Positions 17,854-25,678 of a DNA stretch of 64,000 nt are shown here, piece after piece. The DNA lies in contig NZ_MBPP01000001.1 in NCBI RefSeq assembly GCF_001858325.1, forward strand, positions 412,610 through 476,609, given 5' to 3'. This DNA comes from Marinobacter sp. AC-23 (GTDB taxonomy: Bacteria > Pseudomonadota > Gammaproteobacteria > Pseudomonadales > Oleiphilaceae). A program made the position numbers and the translations under genes. Within the stretch, counting starts at the first letter, position 1, and each line of letters begins with the position of its first letter. Below the pieces are notes generated by a model. That model was not told where the DNA came from. It did no database searches and saw nothing but the letters and a program-made list of their open reading frames with translations.

Positions 17854-19708
17854 CGTGCAGTGCTGCGTATATGTTTTCAGCCAGTGATTTGCTGATGCCC
17901 TGAACCTTGGTCATTTCATCAACACTGGCTTTGCGTAATTCTTGTATGCCACCAAAATACCGGATCAACTCCCGACGACGTTTGGGGCCGACCCCCTCAA
18001 TGCCTTCCAGGGTCGATTGGCGACGCTTCTTGTCGCGTCCTGCTCTGTGGCCGGTAATGGCGAACCGGTGGGATTCATCCCTTATGTGCTGAATCAGGTG
18101 CAGTGCTGGGGAATCGGCAGGCGCACGAAACACGTCGCCGGTCATGGCATCAATCAACTGCTCCATGCCTGCTCGCCGGGTTACACCCTTCGCCACACCA
18201 ATAAGGGGAATATCAGAAACCCCAAGCTCATCAAACACTTCTCGCGCAATGCTCAACTGCCCCTTACCACCATCTATGAACACAAGATCCGGGCGTTTAC
18301 CTTCGCCCGCCACCATACGGCGGTATCGGCGCGTTAACACCTGGCGCATGGCGCCATAATCGTCTCCGGCCTTTACACCTTCTATGTTATACAGCCGGTA
18401 ATCACTTTTCAGTGGCCCATTCTCATCGAAAACGACACAGGATGCGACGGTATTTTCACCATGGCTATGACTAATATCAAAGCACTCCATCCGTGACGGC
18501 GTTTCCGCAAGCTCCAACATGTCGCGCAGCGCCAATAACCGCCGATAGACGGTCTCTTTGCTGGCGAGGTGGGTAAGCAAGGTTTGCCGAGCGTTGGTCA
18601 TGGCCAGTTCCAGCCAGCGCCGGCGCTCTCCCCGAACATTTCCACGAATGCGCGTCTCTCGACCTGCCGTTTCAGAAAGCGCTTGAGCAAGCAAGGCCTG
18701 CCCTTCAACATCTACCGGCACCAACACATCTTGAGGAATCTCTCGGCGGGCATTGCTGCCAAAATAGTACTGACCAAGAAAGGCGCTGAGCAGCTCATCC
18801 TCTGACTGCTCCAGGGAATAACGAGGAAAGTAGTCTTTGGTTCCTAAAACCCTGCCTCCGCGCACGACAATGACCACAATGCACACAACACCGGCATCCT
18901 GGGCAATGGCAACCACATCGGCATCACCGCCCTCACCATCCACCGATTGCTGTTCTTGCACGTGGCGCAGATGATTAATTTGATCGCGGTATGCCGCAGC
19001 TTTTTCAAACTCAAGGTTTTTAGCGGCCTCTTCCATGGCATCCATCAAATTGCGAATGATGACCGGGTTTTTGCCCTCCAGGAAGAGGCTTGCGTGGCGG
19101 ATATCCTGTTGGTAGTCCTCAGGAGAAATATACCCCACACAAGGCGCAGTGCAGCGATTAATCTGGTACTGCAAACAAGGGCGAGTACGATTACTGAAAT
19201 AACTTTCACTACAAGATCTTATGCGGAAAACTTTCTGTAATACATTAAGACTTTCCTTCACCGCTCCCGAGCTCGGAAACGGGCCGTACCAGGTGCCTCC
19301 TCCCTTTTTTGTCCGGCCACGCCGGTAGGTCAGCGAAGGGTAGTCTTTGTGAGAGGAAACGTAGATATAAGGGTAGGATTTATCATCCCGGAGCAGGATA
19401 TTGTAGGGCGGGCGCAGAGACTTGATCAGATTCTGCTCAAGCAGAAGCGCTTCCGTCTCGCTGCCGGTAATGGTTACTTCAATGGAGACAATCTTTGCGA
19501 CCAAGGCTTCCGTTTTCGGAGCCAGTCCGGTCTTGCGGAAGTAGCTGCTAACCCGTTTTTTGAGGTTGCCTGCCTTTCCTACATACAGCACGGAGCCGCC
19601 GTCATCATACATTCGATAGACGCCGGGCCGCTCGGTCAGCCGTTTCAGGAAGTTTTTACTATCGAACTCCCCGCTACTTTCATTCGTAGAGTCAGACCTT
19701 GTGGGCAT
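17843..19708 (-). CDS. uvrC: Excinuclease ABC subunit UvrC
   Basis: 621 aa with the full UvrC plan: GIY-YIG nuclease domain at the N terminus (RPGVYRMYDD, VLYVGKAGNLKKRV), a cysteine cluster near 150-180, a UVR motif (DAMEEAAKNLEFEKAAAYRDQ), the RNase H-like second nuclease (MECFDISHSHGENTVAS, VFIDGGKGQL) and tandem C-terminal HhH motifs (GIEGVGPKRRRELIRYFGG). It makes both incisions in nucleotide excision repair with UvrB. The ATG at 19708 lies inside the 3' end of gacA (17-bp overlap), so the two are translationally linked. Confidence 0.97.
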   Translation of the reverse strand: MPTRSDSTNESSGEFDSKNFLKRLTERPGVYRMYDDGGSVLYVGKAGNLKKRVSSYFRKTGLAPKTEALVAKIVSIEVTITGSETEALLLEQNLIKSLRPPYNILLRDDKSYPYIYVSSHKDYPSLTYRRGRTKKGGGTWYGPFPSSGAVKESLNVLQKVFRIRSCSESYFSNRTRPCLQYQINRCTAPCVGYISPEDYQQDIRHASLFLEGKNPVIIRNLMDAMEEAAKNLEFEKAAAYRDQINHLRHVQEQQSVDGEGGDADVVAIAQDAGVVCIVVIVVRGGRVLGTKDYFPRYSLEQSEDELLSAFLGQYYFGSNARREIPQDVLVPVDVEGQALLAQALSETAGRETRIRGNVRGERRRWLELAMTNARQTLLTHLASKETVYRRLLALRDMLELAETPSRMECFDISHSHGENTVASCVVFDENGPLKSDYRLYNIEGVKAGDDYGAMRQVLTRRYRRMVAGEGKRPDLVFIDGGKGQLSIAREVFDELGVSDIPLIGVAKGVTRRAGMEQLIDAMTGDVFRAPADSPALHLIQHIRDESHRFAITGHRAGRDKKRRQSTLEGIEGVGPKRRRELIRYFGGIQELRKASVDEMTKVQGISKSLAENIYAALHDES

Positions 19709-20351
19709 CAAGTAACCCGAAGCGCACTGCCATCAAAGCCAACTCAACATCGCTGGAAATTTCCAGCTTTTCAAAGATCCGATAACGATAGCTGTTTACT
19801 GTTTTTGGGCTAAGGCAGAGCTTATCCGAAATGTTCTGCACCTTTTGGCAGTCCACCACCATCATGGCTATCTGCATCTCGCGCTCTGACAGGCGATCAA
19901 ACAGCGATAACTCGCCCTCATCGTCCTTGTCGCCGCCAAGCTGCTTCAGTGCCATTTTCTGGGCAATTTCAGGGCTAATATAGCGCTGCCCTGAGTGAGC
20001 CATACGAATGGCACGGACCATTTCCCGGATATCTGCACCTTTGGTGATATATGCAGTAGCTCCGCTTTGCATAACCCGAGCAGGGTACGGATCGTCGGCG
20101 CACGCAGTTACAACGATCACACGGATCGTGTCGTCTATTCTCAGAATTCGTCGCGTAGCCTCCAGACCACCAATACCTGGCATCCGGATATCCATCAACA
20201 CGATATCCGGGCGGGCTTTCCGCACAAACTCTATAGCGTCTTCACCAGACGGAGACTGACCAATAACATCAATATCTGGATCATCCGCGAGCATCCGGGT
20301 TATCCCGGAACGAACCAGCTCATGGTCATCTACAACCAATACCCTGATCAA
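19692..20351 (-). CDS. gacA: UvrY/SirA/GacA family response regulator
   Basis: 219 aa: receiver domain with the acidic pair VDDHE, phospho-acceptor Asp in VLMDIRMPG and a Lys in ITKGA, followed by a LuxR-type helix-turn-helix (LSEREMQIAMMVVDC, LSPKTVNSYRYRIFEKL). It matches GacA/UvrY, which activates small RNAs that titrate RsmA/CsrA. The start is TTG at 20351 (product MIRVLVVDDHE, as in UvrY), preceded by GAGGTGG. The uvrC gene begins inside its 3' end, as in many gammaproteobacteria. The partner kinase GacS is not in the window. Confidence 0.95.
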   Translation of the reverse strand: MIRVLVVDDHELVRSGITRMLADDPDIDVIGQSPSGEDAIEFVRKARPDIVLMDIRMPGIGGLEATRRILRIDDTIRVIVVTACADDPYPARVMQSGATAYITKGADIREMVRAIRMAHSGQRYISPEIAQKMALKQLGGDKDDEGELSLFDRLSEREMQIAMMVVDCQKVQNISDKLCLSPKTVNSYRYRIFEKLEISSDVELALMAVRFGLLDAHKV

Positions 20352-20354
20352 AAT

Positions 20355-20361
20355 CCACCTC
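20355..20361 (-). promoter_or_regulatory. Ribosome binding site supporting the gacA TTG start
   Basis: GAGGTGG on the coding strand with its GAGG core 6 nt before TTG at 20351. No ATG or GTG gives a better product; the TTG start gives the conserved GacA N terminus. Confidence 0.7.
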
Positions 20362-20450
20362 GCAAACCGCTTTCAGAAACCAGCGCGATTGTACCGTTTA
20401 CTAACGCCTCCGGGTAGGTGCAAACCGAAATACCCTGAGAGGTTAACCGA

Positions 20451-20702
20451 TCACTTCGGCACACCAAGCCCCGCCGTGTTCTCCACCGGATCAAACCAAA
20501 CAACCAGATCACCCCGTTTAATGGCTGCCAATATGCCGCTCAGCTCAGCGAGAGGGTTTTCGGTATCATTGAGCCCGTGGTAGCGGGTGCAGTACTCCTC
20601 TGCCAGGCCATTCAGTTGGTCTTCCGACAACAGTTCCTTGTCTACAACGAACTTTTCCTCTCGGGGGTCGGGTTGTGGCTGATGCGCGGCTTCGTCGTTC
20701 AT
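20451..20702 (-). CDS. YheU family protein (UPF0270)
   Basis: A small acidic protein of 83 aa. Residues from about 22 (LLSEDQLNGLAEEYCTRYHG, then ENPLAELSGILAAIKRGDLVVWFD) follow the pattern of E. coli YheU. Function is unknown. ATG at 20702 (MNDEAAHQ) has GGGAG about 7 nt upstream, so the longer ORF to 20747 is not used. It lies upstream of gacA on the same strand, with a 99-bp gap in which I see no further gene. Confidence 0.7.
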   Translation of the reverse strand: MNDEAAHQPQPDPREEKFVVDKELLSEDQLNGLAEEYCTRYHGLNDTENPLAELSGILAAIKRGDLVVWFDPVENTAGLGVPK

Positions 20703-20821
20703 ACAATCTCCCATGAATAACACCATCTTAAGGATTATGTACACCAAGGAGAACCCTTGCTCACTTTCAAAACGTGAAACGATTCTCTATTATCCTTCGT
20801 TTCAAGAAAGTTTGGATGCTA

Positions 20822-21526
20822 ATGAACTCGTTGGTTTTTCGCCTCACACTTCCGATTCTGTTCGGGTACCTCCCCCTGGGCATGGCGTTTGGGGTCCTGT
20901 TCACCACCCAGCTGGATTATGCATGGTGGGCTGCACCGCTGATGGGCGTGGTCATTTATGCCGGCGCGGGCCAGATTCTGGCAGTTAGTCTCCTCGCAGC
21001 AAGCGCCGGCTTGCTGGAAGTGTTCATTGCCATGTTCGTGCTCAACGCACGCCATCTTTTCTACGGCTTGTCATTGCTCGGGCAGTTCCGGGGCGCGGGC
21101 TGGCGCAAGCTTTACCTGATTTTTGGGCTGACCGATGAGACTTACTCGTTACTTACAAGCCGCCCCCGCTCACAGGACCCAACTCATGAGCTTGATGTGG
21201 ATGTGCGAATCACGGCATTCAACCAGGTTTATTGGGTTATCGGCTGTATTTTAGGCGCACTACTGGGCCGCAATGTGGCATTCGACAGCACAGGTATTGA
21301 GTTTGCGCTTGTAGCCTTGTTTATCGTATTGACCATTGAACAACTCAAAGCTTTGGGAGATGCCTTCCCGGTATGGGCAGGCGCTGCTGCTGCAGGTATC
21401 GCCATGTTGTTACTGCCACCGGCTCATCAGCTGATCGGCGCCATTGCTATCGTTACTGCTGTGCTTTTGCTGCAATACCGAAACTTGCGAGCTAGAATTA
21501 ATGCGGAGAGCAAGAGCCATGTCTGA
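20822..21526 (+). CDS. azlC: AzlC family ABC-type branched-chain amino acid exporter subunit
   Basis: Hydrophobic protein of about 234 aa with AzlC/YgaZ signatures: PILFGYLPLGMAFGVLF, GAGQILAVSLLAA and FVLNARHLFYGLSLL. With the small AzlD partner it forms a branched-chain amino-acid exporter in the inner membrane. The start is uncertain: GTG 20774, ATG 20816 and ATG 20822 are all in frame, and none has a strong Shine-Dalgarno sequence. Its stop overlaps the azlD start by 8 bp. Confidence 0.9.
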   Translation: MNSLVFRLTLPILFGYLPLGMAFGVLFTTQLDYAWWAAPLMGVVIYAGAGQILAVSLLAASAGLLEVFIAMFVLNARHLFYGLSLLGQFRGAGWRKLYLIFGLTDETYSLLTSRPRSQDPTHELDVDVRITAFNQVYWVIGCILGALLGRNVAFDSTGIEFALVALFIVLTIEQLKALGDAFPVWAGAAAAGIAMLLLPPAHQLIGAIAIVTAVLLLQYRNLRARINAESKSHV

Positions 21527-21869
21527 CACCAGCTACCTGGCCGCATTCATCGCAGTGGCTGCGCTCGCGACCTTTGCAACCAGAATTATTCCGTTCCTGT
21601 TTTTTGAACGTCATACAGAACACCCTCTCATCAAACACTTGGGGCGTTATCTGCCAGCAGCAGTTATGGCGTTACTGGCCACGGTGTTTTTGCAGCGTTC
21701 GGGGGATTGGTCAGCGGCAGTGCCTGGGCTTGATGCCATTTTGGCGGGCGCGCTTGTGATAGCTGTCCATCTTTGGCGGCGCAATGCCCTGATCTCTATT
21801 GCGGCAGGCACAGCAACTTACATGCTTATACGCCAAACCGGCGTACTGGAGCTAGGGCTTGTTGGCTGA
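21519..21869 (+). CDS. azlD: AzlD domain-containing protein
   Basis: Small membrane protein of 116 aa with four hydrophobic segments and the AzlD pattern (ATRIIPFLFFER and LGRYLPAAVMALLATVF). It is the obligate partner of AzlC/YgaZ. ATG at 21519 (MSDTSYLAAF) overlaps the azlC stop by 8 bp, so the two are translationally coupled. Confidence 0.9.
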   Translation: MSDTSYLAAFIAVAALATFATRIIPFLFFERHTEHPLIKHLGRYLPAAVMALLATVFLQRSGDWSAAVPGLDAILAGALVIAVHLWRRNALISIAAGTATYMLIRQTGVLELGLVG

Positions 21870-21877
21870 CACGGCTC

Positions 21878-22282
21878 TCAGCTCTGGGCTTCGAGGTTGG
21901 CGACCAGCCTTGAGTCACTCAGGGCAGCCGTGCGGTGTTTCACCACACCTTTGTACTCAGAGCTTTCAATCATTGCCAAAAATGCGCCAATTGACGGATA
22001 GCGCACAAGCAACACTTGATCCCAGGATTCATCGGGCGGCGCTATCAGTGAGCCAACACTTCGGCCAGACCATATAACTTCGGCACCTACGGCGCTGACA
22101 CTGGCAGCAGCTTCGCGCATGTATACCTGATAAGCTTCACGCCCACTCAGCTCCCGGGATTCATCGACATAGCTTGCCTTGTCGCGGAACCTCAGCAAGT
22201 TGAGCATCACCACCGGCTGGTCTTTTGGAGTGTCGGCCAAAACCTGCTTTAGCTGTTCCGGTGTAGGATTTACGGCGTTCAT
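21878..22282 (-). CDS. DUF1330 domain-containing protein
   Basis: 134 aa with a ferredoxin-like alpha/beta dimer pattern of the DUF1330/ABM type: PVVMLNLLRFRDKA at the first strand, GREAYQVYMREAA, then VLLVRYPSIGAFLAMIESSEYKGVVKHRTAAL. Function of the family is not established. It sits alone on the minus strand, convergent with azlD (8-bp gap) and divergent from the AEC carrier at 22413. Confidence 0.85.
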   Translation of the reverse strand: MNAVNPTPEQLKQVLADTPKDQPVVMLNLLRFRDKASYVDESRELSGREAYQVYMREAAASVSAVGAEVIWSGRSVGSLIAPPDESWDQVLLVRYPSIGAFLAMIESSEYKGVVKHRTAALSDSRLVANLEAQS

Positions 22283-22412
22283 GCTGGCCTCTTATTTAGA
22301 TGAGTTGCGCCTTACTATAGCTTACCGTTCGCGGCTTACGGCAACTGATTTCATTACCTTTCAGTCAGATCTATTATATAAACTTTACCCATCAACTCAC
22401 TGGCCACTCCGC

Positions 22413-23360
22413 ATGAATTTATTCAGCCTTTTCCAACAAACACTGGAAACCACACTCCCGGTTTTTGCCATGGTATTTATCGGTCTTGGGCTGCGTAAAA
22501 TTGACTGGATTGATGAGAGGTTCGTTCATACGGCTTCCGCGCTTGTTTTCAAAGCGACACTGCCAACCCTCGTGTTTTTCAGCATCATAAAGGCCGATCT
22601 CAGCACATCTCTAAACCCACGCCTGCTCGCCTTTTATCTGCTTGCGACCCTGGCCAGCTTTGCTTTGGCGTGGTTGTGGGCCCGCTGGCGCGTAGCCCGC
22701 GAAGATCGCAGCGTGTATGTTCAGGGAGCCTTCCGGGGTAACTGCGGCATTGTAGGGTTGGCATTGGCTGCAAATTTGTATGGTGATTTTGGGCTTTCAG
22801 CGGGCAGTATTCTGCTGGGCCTGGTTATTATTTCTTACAATGCCCTTTCGGTGATTGTGCTTGCAGCCTACCAGCCAGGCCGATCCGCGCAGTGGCGCCG
22901 CATCCTTCAGGACATCCTGCGCAACCCTCTTATATTGTCTGTGTTTGCGGCCATCCCTGTGGCCTGGCTAAACCTGCAGTTACCAGAGTGGGTAATGACC
23001 AGCGGTGATTACTTTGCATCTCTTACACTTCCGCTGGCGCTGCTATGCATTGGCGCAACGGTTTCGCTCAACGCCCTGCGCAGTGACAGCTCCACCGCAG
23101 TCAGTTCCTCGCTGCTCAAAATGGTGATGTTGCCCGCACTTTGCACAGGCGCAGCCTGGGTGGTGGGCTTTTCCGGTGCCGAGCTTGGCTTGCTGTTCCT
23201 GTTTTTCGCAAGCCCAACCGCCGCCGCCAGTTTTGTAATGGCAAAAGCCTTCGGTGGCAACGACCGGCTTGCGGCAAATATCATTGCAATAACCACACTG
23301 ATGGCGAGTATCACCGTAACCTTGGGGGTATTTGTCCTGAAAGGCGCTGGCCTGATATAA
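22413..23360 (+). CDS. AEC (auxin efflux carrier) family transporter
   Basis: 315 aa with about ten membrane segments in two halves. PVFAMVFIGLGLRKIDWI and FRGNCGIVGLALAANLYG are typical of bacterial AEC/YfdV-like transporters, which move organic acids or amino acids; the substrate cannot be told. The ATG at 22413 (MNLFSLFQQTLETTLP) is the natural start; the frame is open upstream to 22179 but that part overlaps the DUF1330 gene on the other strand. Confidence 0.9.
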   Translation: MNLFSLFQQTLETTLPVFAMVFIGLGLRKIDWIDERFVHTASALVFKATLPTLVFFSIIKADLSTSLNPRLLAFYLLATLASFALAWLWARWRVAREDRSVYVQGAFRGNCGIVGLALAANLYGDFGLSAGSILLGLVIISYNALSVIVLAAYQPGRSAQWRRILQDILRNPLILSVFAAIPVAWLNLQLPEWVMTSGDYFASLTLPLALLCIGATVSLNALRSDSSTAVSSSLLKMVMLPALCTGAAWVVGFSGAELGLLFLFFASPTAAASFVMAKAFGGNDRLAANIIAITTLMASITVTLGVFVLKGAGLI

Positions 23361-23407
23361 ACGGGCTTCAATTCCGAACGTTCAATATCAAACTAGGGGC
23401 ACTTACG

Positions 23408-24004
23408 GTGGAAAGAAAACCCTTTTCTCAAGCCTGCGAGAACAACAAACAAGTTATTCTCGAAAAACTCTCTGTGGTGTTCGATGGCCCCGGTGTCATC
23501 CTGGAGATCGGAACGGGCACCGGGCAACACGCGATTCATTTCGCGAGCAACCTGCCACACCTCACGTGGCAGCCAAGTGACCATCCAAGCAACCAGGATT
23601 TGTGTAAGCCCTGGCTGAACGAGGCGGGCCTGCAAAATATAAACACCCCCCTGGTCCTGGATGTCAGTGCCCGTGACTGGCATTTACCACCGATTAACGG
23701 CGTGTTTTCTGCAAACACTGCACACATCATGTCGTGGCCAGAAGTTAAAGCCATGCTCCGGGGCGCGGCTGCCCATCTTCCAAAAGGCGGCGCCTTTTGC
23801 TTGTACGGGCCATTCAATTACGACGGAAAGTTCACAAGCTCCAGCAACCAGCAGTTTGATGCCTCTCTGAGGCAACGAAACCCGGCAATGGGGATTCGGG
23901 ATATGGACGATCTGAAGCAAATAAGCAGCGAAAGCGGGTTGGCTCTGGAGTCGGATTTCGAGATGCCAGCGAACAATCGCCTGCTTGTATGGAGGCGCAG
24001 CTGA
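23408..24004 (+). CDS. DUF938 domain-containing protein, SAM-dependent methyltransferase-like
   Basis: 198 aa starting at GTG 23408 (product MERKPFSQACENNKQVIL). It has the SAM-binding GTGTGQHAIHFA motif and the DUF938 hallmarks FSANTAHIMSW and LYGPFNYDGKFTS. It is a putative class I methyltransferase without known substrate. The frame is open far upstream inside the AEC gene, but conserved sequence begins at the GTG. The next gene starts within its last 16 bp. Confidence 0.88.
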   Translation: MERKPFSQACENNKQVILEKLSVVFDGPGVILEIGTGTGQHAIHFASNLPHLTWQPSDHPSNQDLCKPWLNEAGLQNINTPLVLDVSARDWHLPPINGVFSANTAHIMSWPEVKAMLRGAAAHLPKGGAFCLYGPFNYDGKFTSSSNQQFDASLRQRNPAMGIRDMDDLKQISSESGLALESDFEMPANNRLLVWRRS

Positions 24005-24459
24005 ACCGTGTTCATCCGATGAATTATTCTCTTAGACACGTGCAGTCACACGAAATTGAATGGCTGTACGATTTGAACAAAGCATCCTTCCATGAGTCGG
24101 TGGTTTTGCAGTTCGGTAAGTGGGATGACAATTTCCAGCGTGGAATGTTTTTTTCGAAATGGGAACAACCCCGCCCTGCCTTTATCATAGAGGTAGGAGT
24201 GGAACGGGTAGGCGTTGTGATTATTGAACAGCGCCAGGATTGCGACTGGTTACATGAAATCCAACTTTGCCCAAGCAGCCAAGGGCGAGGCCTGGGAACA
24301 ATTCTTCTTCGTAAATTGATGGCTGAAGCTCGTTCACGCAACGTGCCGCTTCGATTGCAGGTTCTGCATGCGAATCAAGACGCTAAGCGATTGTATGATC
24401 GGCTGGGGTTTCTGAAAATCCAAACACTTGAAAACCACCATGTAATGGAAGTTTGCTAA
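23989..24459 (+). CDS. GNAT family N-acetyltransferase
   Basis: 156 aa with the GNAT acetyl-CoA pyrophosphate loop (LCPSSQGRGLGTILLRKL) and the C-terminal strand-helix LQVLHANQDAKRLYDRLGF. Substrate unknown. The ATG at 23989 overlaps the DUF938 gene; an in-frame ATG at 24019 (MNYSLRHV) is an alternative. Probably co-transcribed with the methyltransferase-like gene. Confidence 0.88.
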   Translation: MEAQLNRVHPMNYSLRHVQSHEIEWLYDLNKASFHESVVLQFGKWDDNFQRGMFFSKWEQPRPAFIIEVGVERVGVVIIEQRQDCDWLHEIQLCPSSQGRGLGTILLRKLMAEARSRNVPLRLQVLHANQDAKRLYDRLGFLKIQTLENHHVMEVC

Positions 24460-24478
24460 TATCACACTTAAGAAGTCC

Positions 24479-24507
24479 TTGAACGATCACTCAAAATAGA
24501 TTCAAAT
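24479..24507 (+). promoter_or_regulatory. Operator A with overlapping promoter upstream of the 2OG oxygenase gene
   Basis: Operator copy TTGAACGATCACTCAA spans 24479-24494 and matches the shared 16-bp palindrome at 24866-27316. Its left end TTGAAC could serve as -35; 17 bp on lies TCAAAT (24502-24507), a fair -10. The oxygenase ATG is at 24540. Binding by the TetR regulator encoded at 26614-27228 is inferred from repetition around that gene. Confidence 0.65.
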
Positions 24508-24539
24508 ACACCTGATTTGTTCTATTTGGAGACTTGAAC

Positions 24540-24848
24540 ATGGGTCGCGTCATAAATCGTAGCTTGTTAAACACCCGCCGCCTAAGTGCCAACCTGGTCA
24601 CCTATCCCGAAGGTCATCGTGTCATGCGTCACAATGATCCCGTGGGCGGTGGAAGCTATTACAAGCTTAATTTTGTGTTGGTCAAGCCCGCAGAAGGCGG
24701 AGTTTTTGAGACGGACCGCGTTATTTTCTCCCTGCTTAATCGCGTCATCCTTTTCCGACCAGACCTATATGACCACAGCGTCTCAGCTATCCAGCGCGGC
24801 AAACGTGTACTGCTCAGCATTGCGCTGCACGCGCCGTGGGGCGACTAG
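24540..24848 (+). CDS. Small 2OG-Fe(II) oxygenase-like protein
   Basis: 102 aa carrying the core of a 2-oxoglutarate/Fe(II) oxygenase double-stranded beta helix: HND (His31, Asp33) followed by a distal His79 (YDHSV) and a basic residue (RGKR, 86-89) placed to bind 2-oxoglutarate. This is much shorter than usual family members of about 200 aa, with little of the N-terminal supporting region, so it may be a minimal enzyme or a binding protein. ATG at 24540 follows TGGAGA; a TTG at 24534 is a weaker option. Operator copies flank it on both sides. Confidence 0.65.
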   Translation: MGRVINRSLLNTRRLSANLVTYPEGHRVMRHNDPVGGGSYYKLNFVLVKPAEGGVFETDRVIFSLLNRVILFRPDLYDHSVSAIQRGKRVLLSIALHAPWGD

Positions 24849-24865
24849 GCAGTCGCACTCTAAAA

Positions 24866-24881
24866 TTGAGTGATTGTTCAG
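24866..24881. promoter_or_regulatory. Operator B (TTGAGTGATTGTTCAG)
   Basis: Imperfect copy of the shared palindrome, 17 bp after the oxygenase stop. It starts 23 bp before operator C, the same spacing as between operators E and F upstream of the TetR gene. Confidence 0.6.
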
Positions 24882-24888
24882 ACATATG

Positions 24889-24917
24889 TTGAGCGATCGC
24901 TCAAAATAAGTTACAGT
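24889..24917 (+). promoter_or_regulatory. Operator C (perfect palindrome) with overlapping promoter for the ahpD-like gene
   Basis: TTGAGCGATCGCTCAA (24889-24904) is a perfect 16-bp palindrome and the best copy in the set. Its left end TTGAGC can act as -35, with TACAGT at 24912-24917 exactly 17 bp downstream as -10. The same -35/17/-10 arrangement recurs at operator F. Repressor bound here would cover the -35. Confidence 0.7.
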
Positions 24918-24957
24918 CACTTCGTTGAACACGCTTAAGGCACTGTTACGCTCAATT

Positions 24958-24973
24958 TTGAGCGATCACTCAA
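24958..24973. promoter_or_regulatory. Operator D (TTGAGCGATCACTCAA)
   Basis: Near-perfect copy of the shared palindrome, 66 bp before the AhpD-like start codon and downstream of the promoter at operator C. An extra half-site CGCTCAA adjoins its left side. It could be an auxiliary or roadblock operator in the 5' untranslated region. Confidence 0.65.
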
Positions 24974-25039
24974 CCTTAAACGAAAACACTTGGATGTGGT
25001 TTTTACTATCCCACTCCCCCCTTTACAAGGAGTCATCCC

Positions 25040-25594
25040 ATGACTGATTTTACCCTTCACGACAAGCAAAGCGCTCCAGAAGAAAGCAAAGGCCTTCTCG
25101 ACAATTCGGTTAAGGCGTTCGGAATGATCCCTGGCTTGCACGCGGTTATGGCCGAAGCACCCGGACTACTTGAAGGCTATCAGCGACTTCACCAGCTGTT
25201 TCTCGACAGCAGCTTCAATGACGAAGAAGTCACCGTTGTATGGCAGTCCATCAACGTGGAGCATGCATGCCACTACTGTGTGCCTGCTCATACAGGCATC
25301 GCCAAAAGCATGAACGTAGATGATGCGATCACCGATGCCCTACGTAACGAAACGCCTTTGCCAACAGATAAGTTGGAAGCGTTGCGCGATTTCACGTTAG
25401 CCATCGTCCGGGGCCGGGGTAACGTCGACGACGACACCGTAGCCGCATTTTTGGAGGCGGGATTCACCAAACGCCACGTTCTTGAAGTCGTACTTGCAAC
25501 TGCCCAGAAGGTTATGAGCAACTACACCAATCACCTCGCCGACACGCCGGTAGACAAACCGTTCCAGAAGTTTGAGTGGCACAAGGCCGATTGA
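25040..25594 (+). CDS. Carboxymuconolactone decarboxylase (AhpD-like) family protein
   Basis: 184 aa, all-helical, with the AhpD-type redox motif: Glu, then CHYC and a following His (VEHACHYCVPAHTG, about residues 73-86). AhpD-like proteins act as peroxidases or disulfide reductants; others in the fold are decarboxylases. The CxxC motif favours a redox role here, and the next gene encodes a YghU-type glutathione enzyme. Start ATG 25040 has AAGGAG 9 nt upstream. It lies behind operators B, C and D. Confidence 0.88.
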   Translation: MTDFTLHDKQSAPEESKGLLDNSVKAFGMIPGLHAVMAEAPGLLEGYQRLHQLFLDSSFNDEEVTVVWQSINVEHACHYCVPAHTGIAKSMNVDDAITDALRNETPLPTDKLEALRDFTLAIVRGRGNVDDDTVAAFLEAGFTKRHVLEVVLATAQKVMSNYTNHLADTPVDKPFQKFEWHKAD

Positions 25595-25604
25595 TCCCCA
25601 AAAC

Positions 25605-25639
25605 AAGCCGGAGGCGGCCATTAGCGGCCACTCCGGCTT
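25605..25639 (+). terminator. Hairpin between the ahpD-like and yghU genes (terminator or attenuator)
   Basis: AAGCCGGAG (25605-25613) pairs perfectly with CTCCGGCTT (25631-25639), with an inner GGCC/GGCC helix. It is followed after a few bases by TTTTATCTATTTTT. It may terminate part of the upstream transcription, letting yghU be expressed at a lower level; no separate strong promoter for yghU is apparent. Confidence 0.5.
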
Positions 25640-25678
25640 GTCAGGGTTTTATCTATTTTTCGAAAGAGGGCTTGCATC

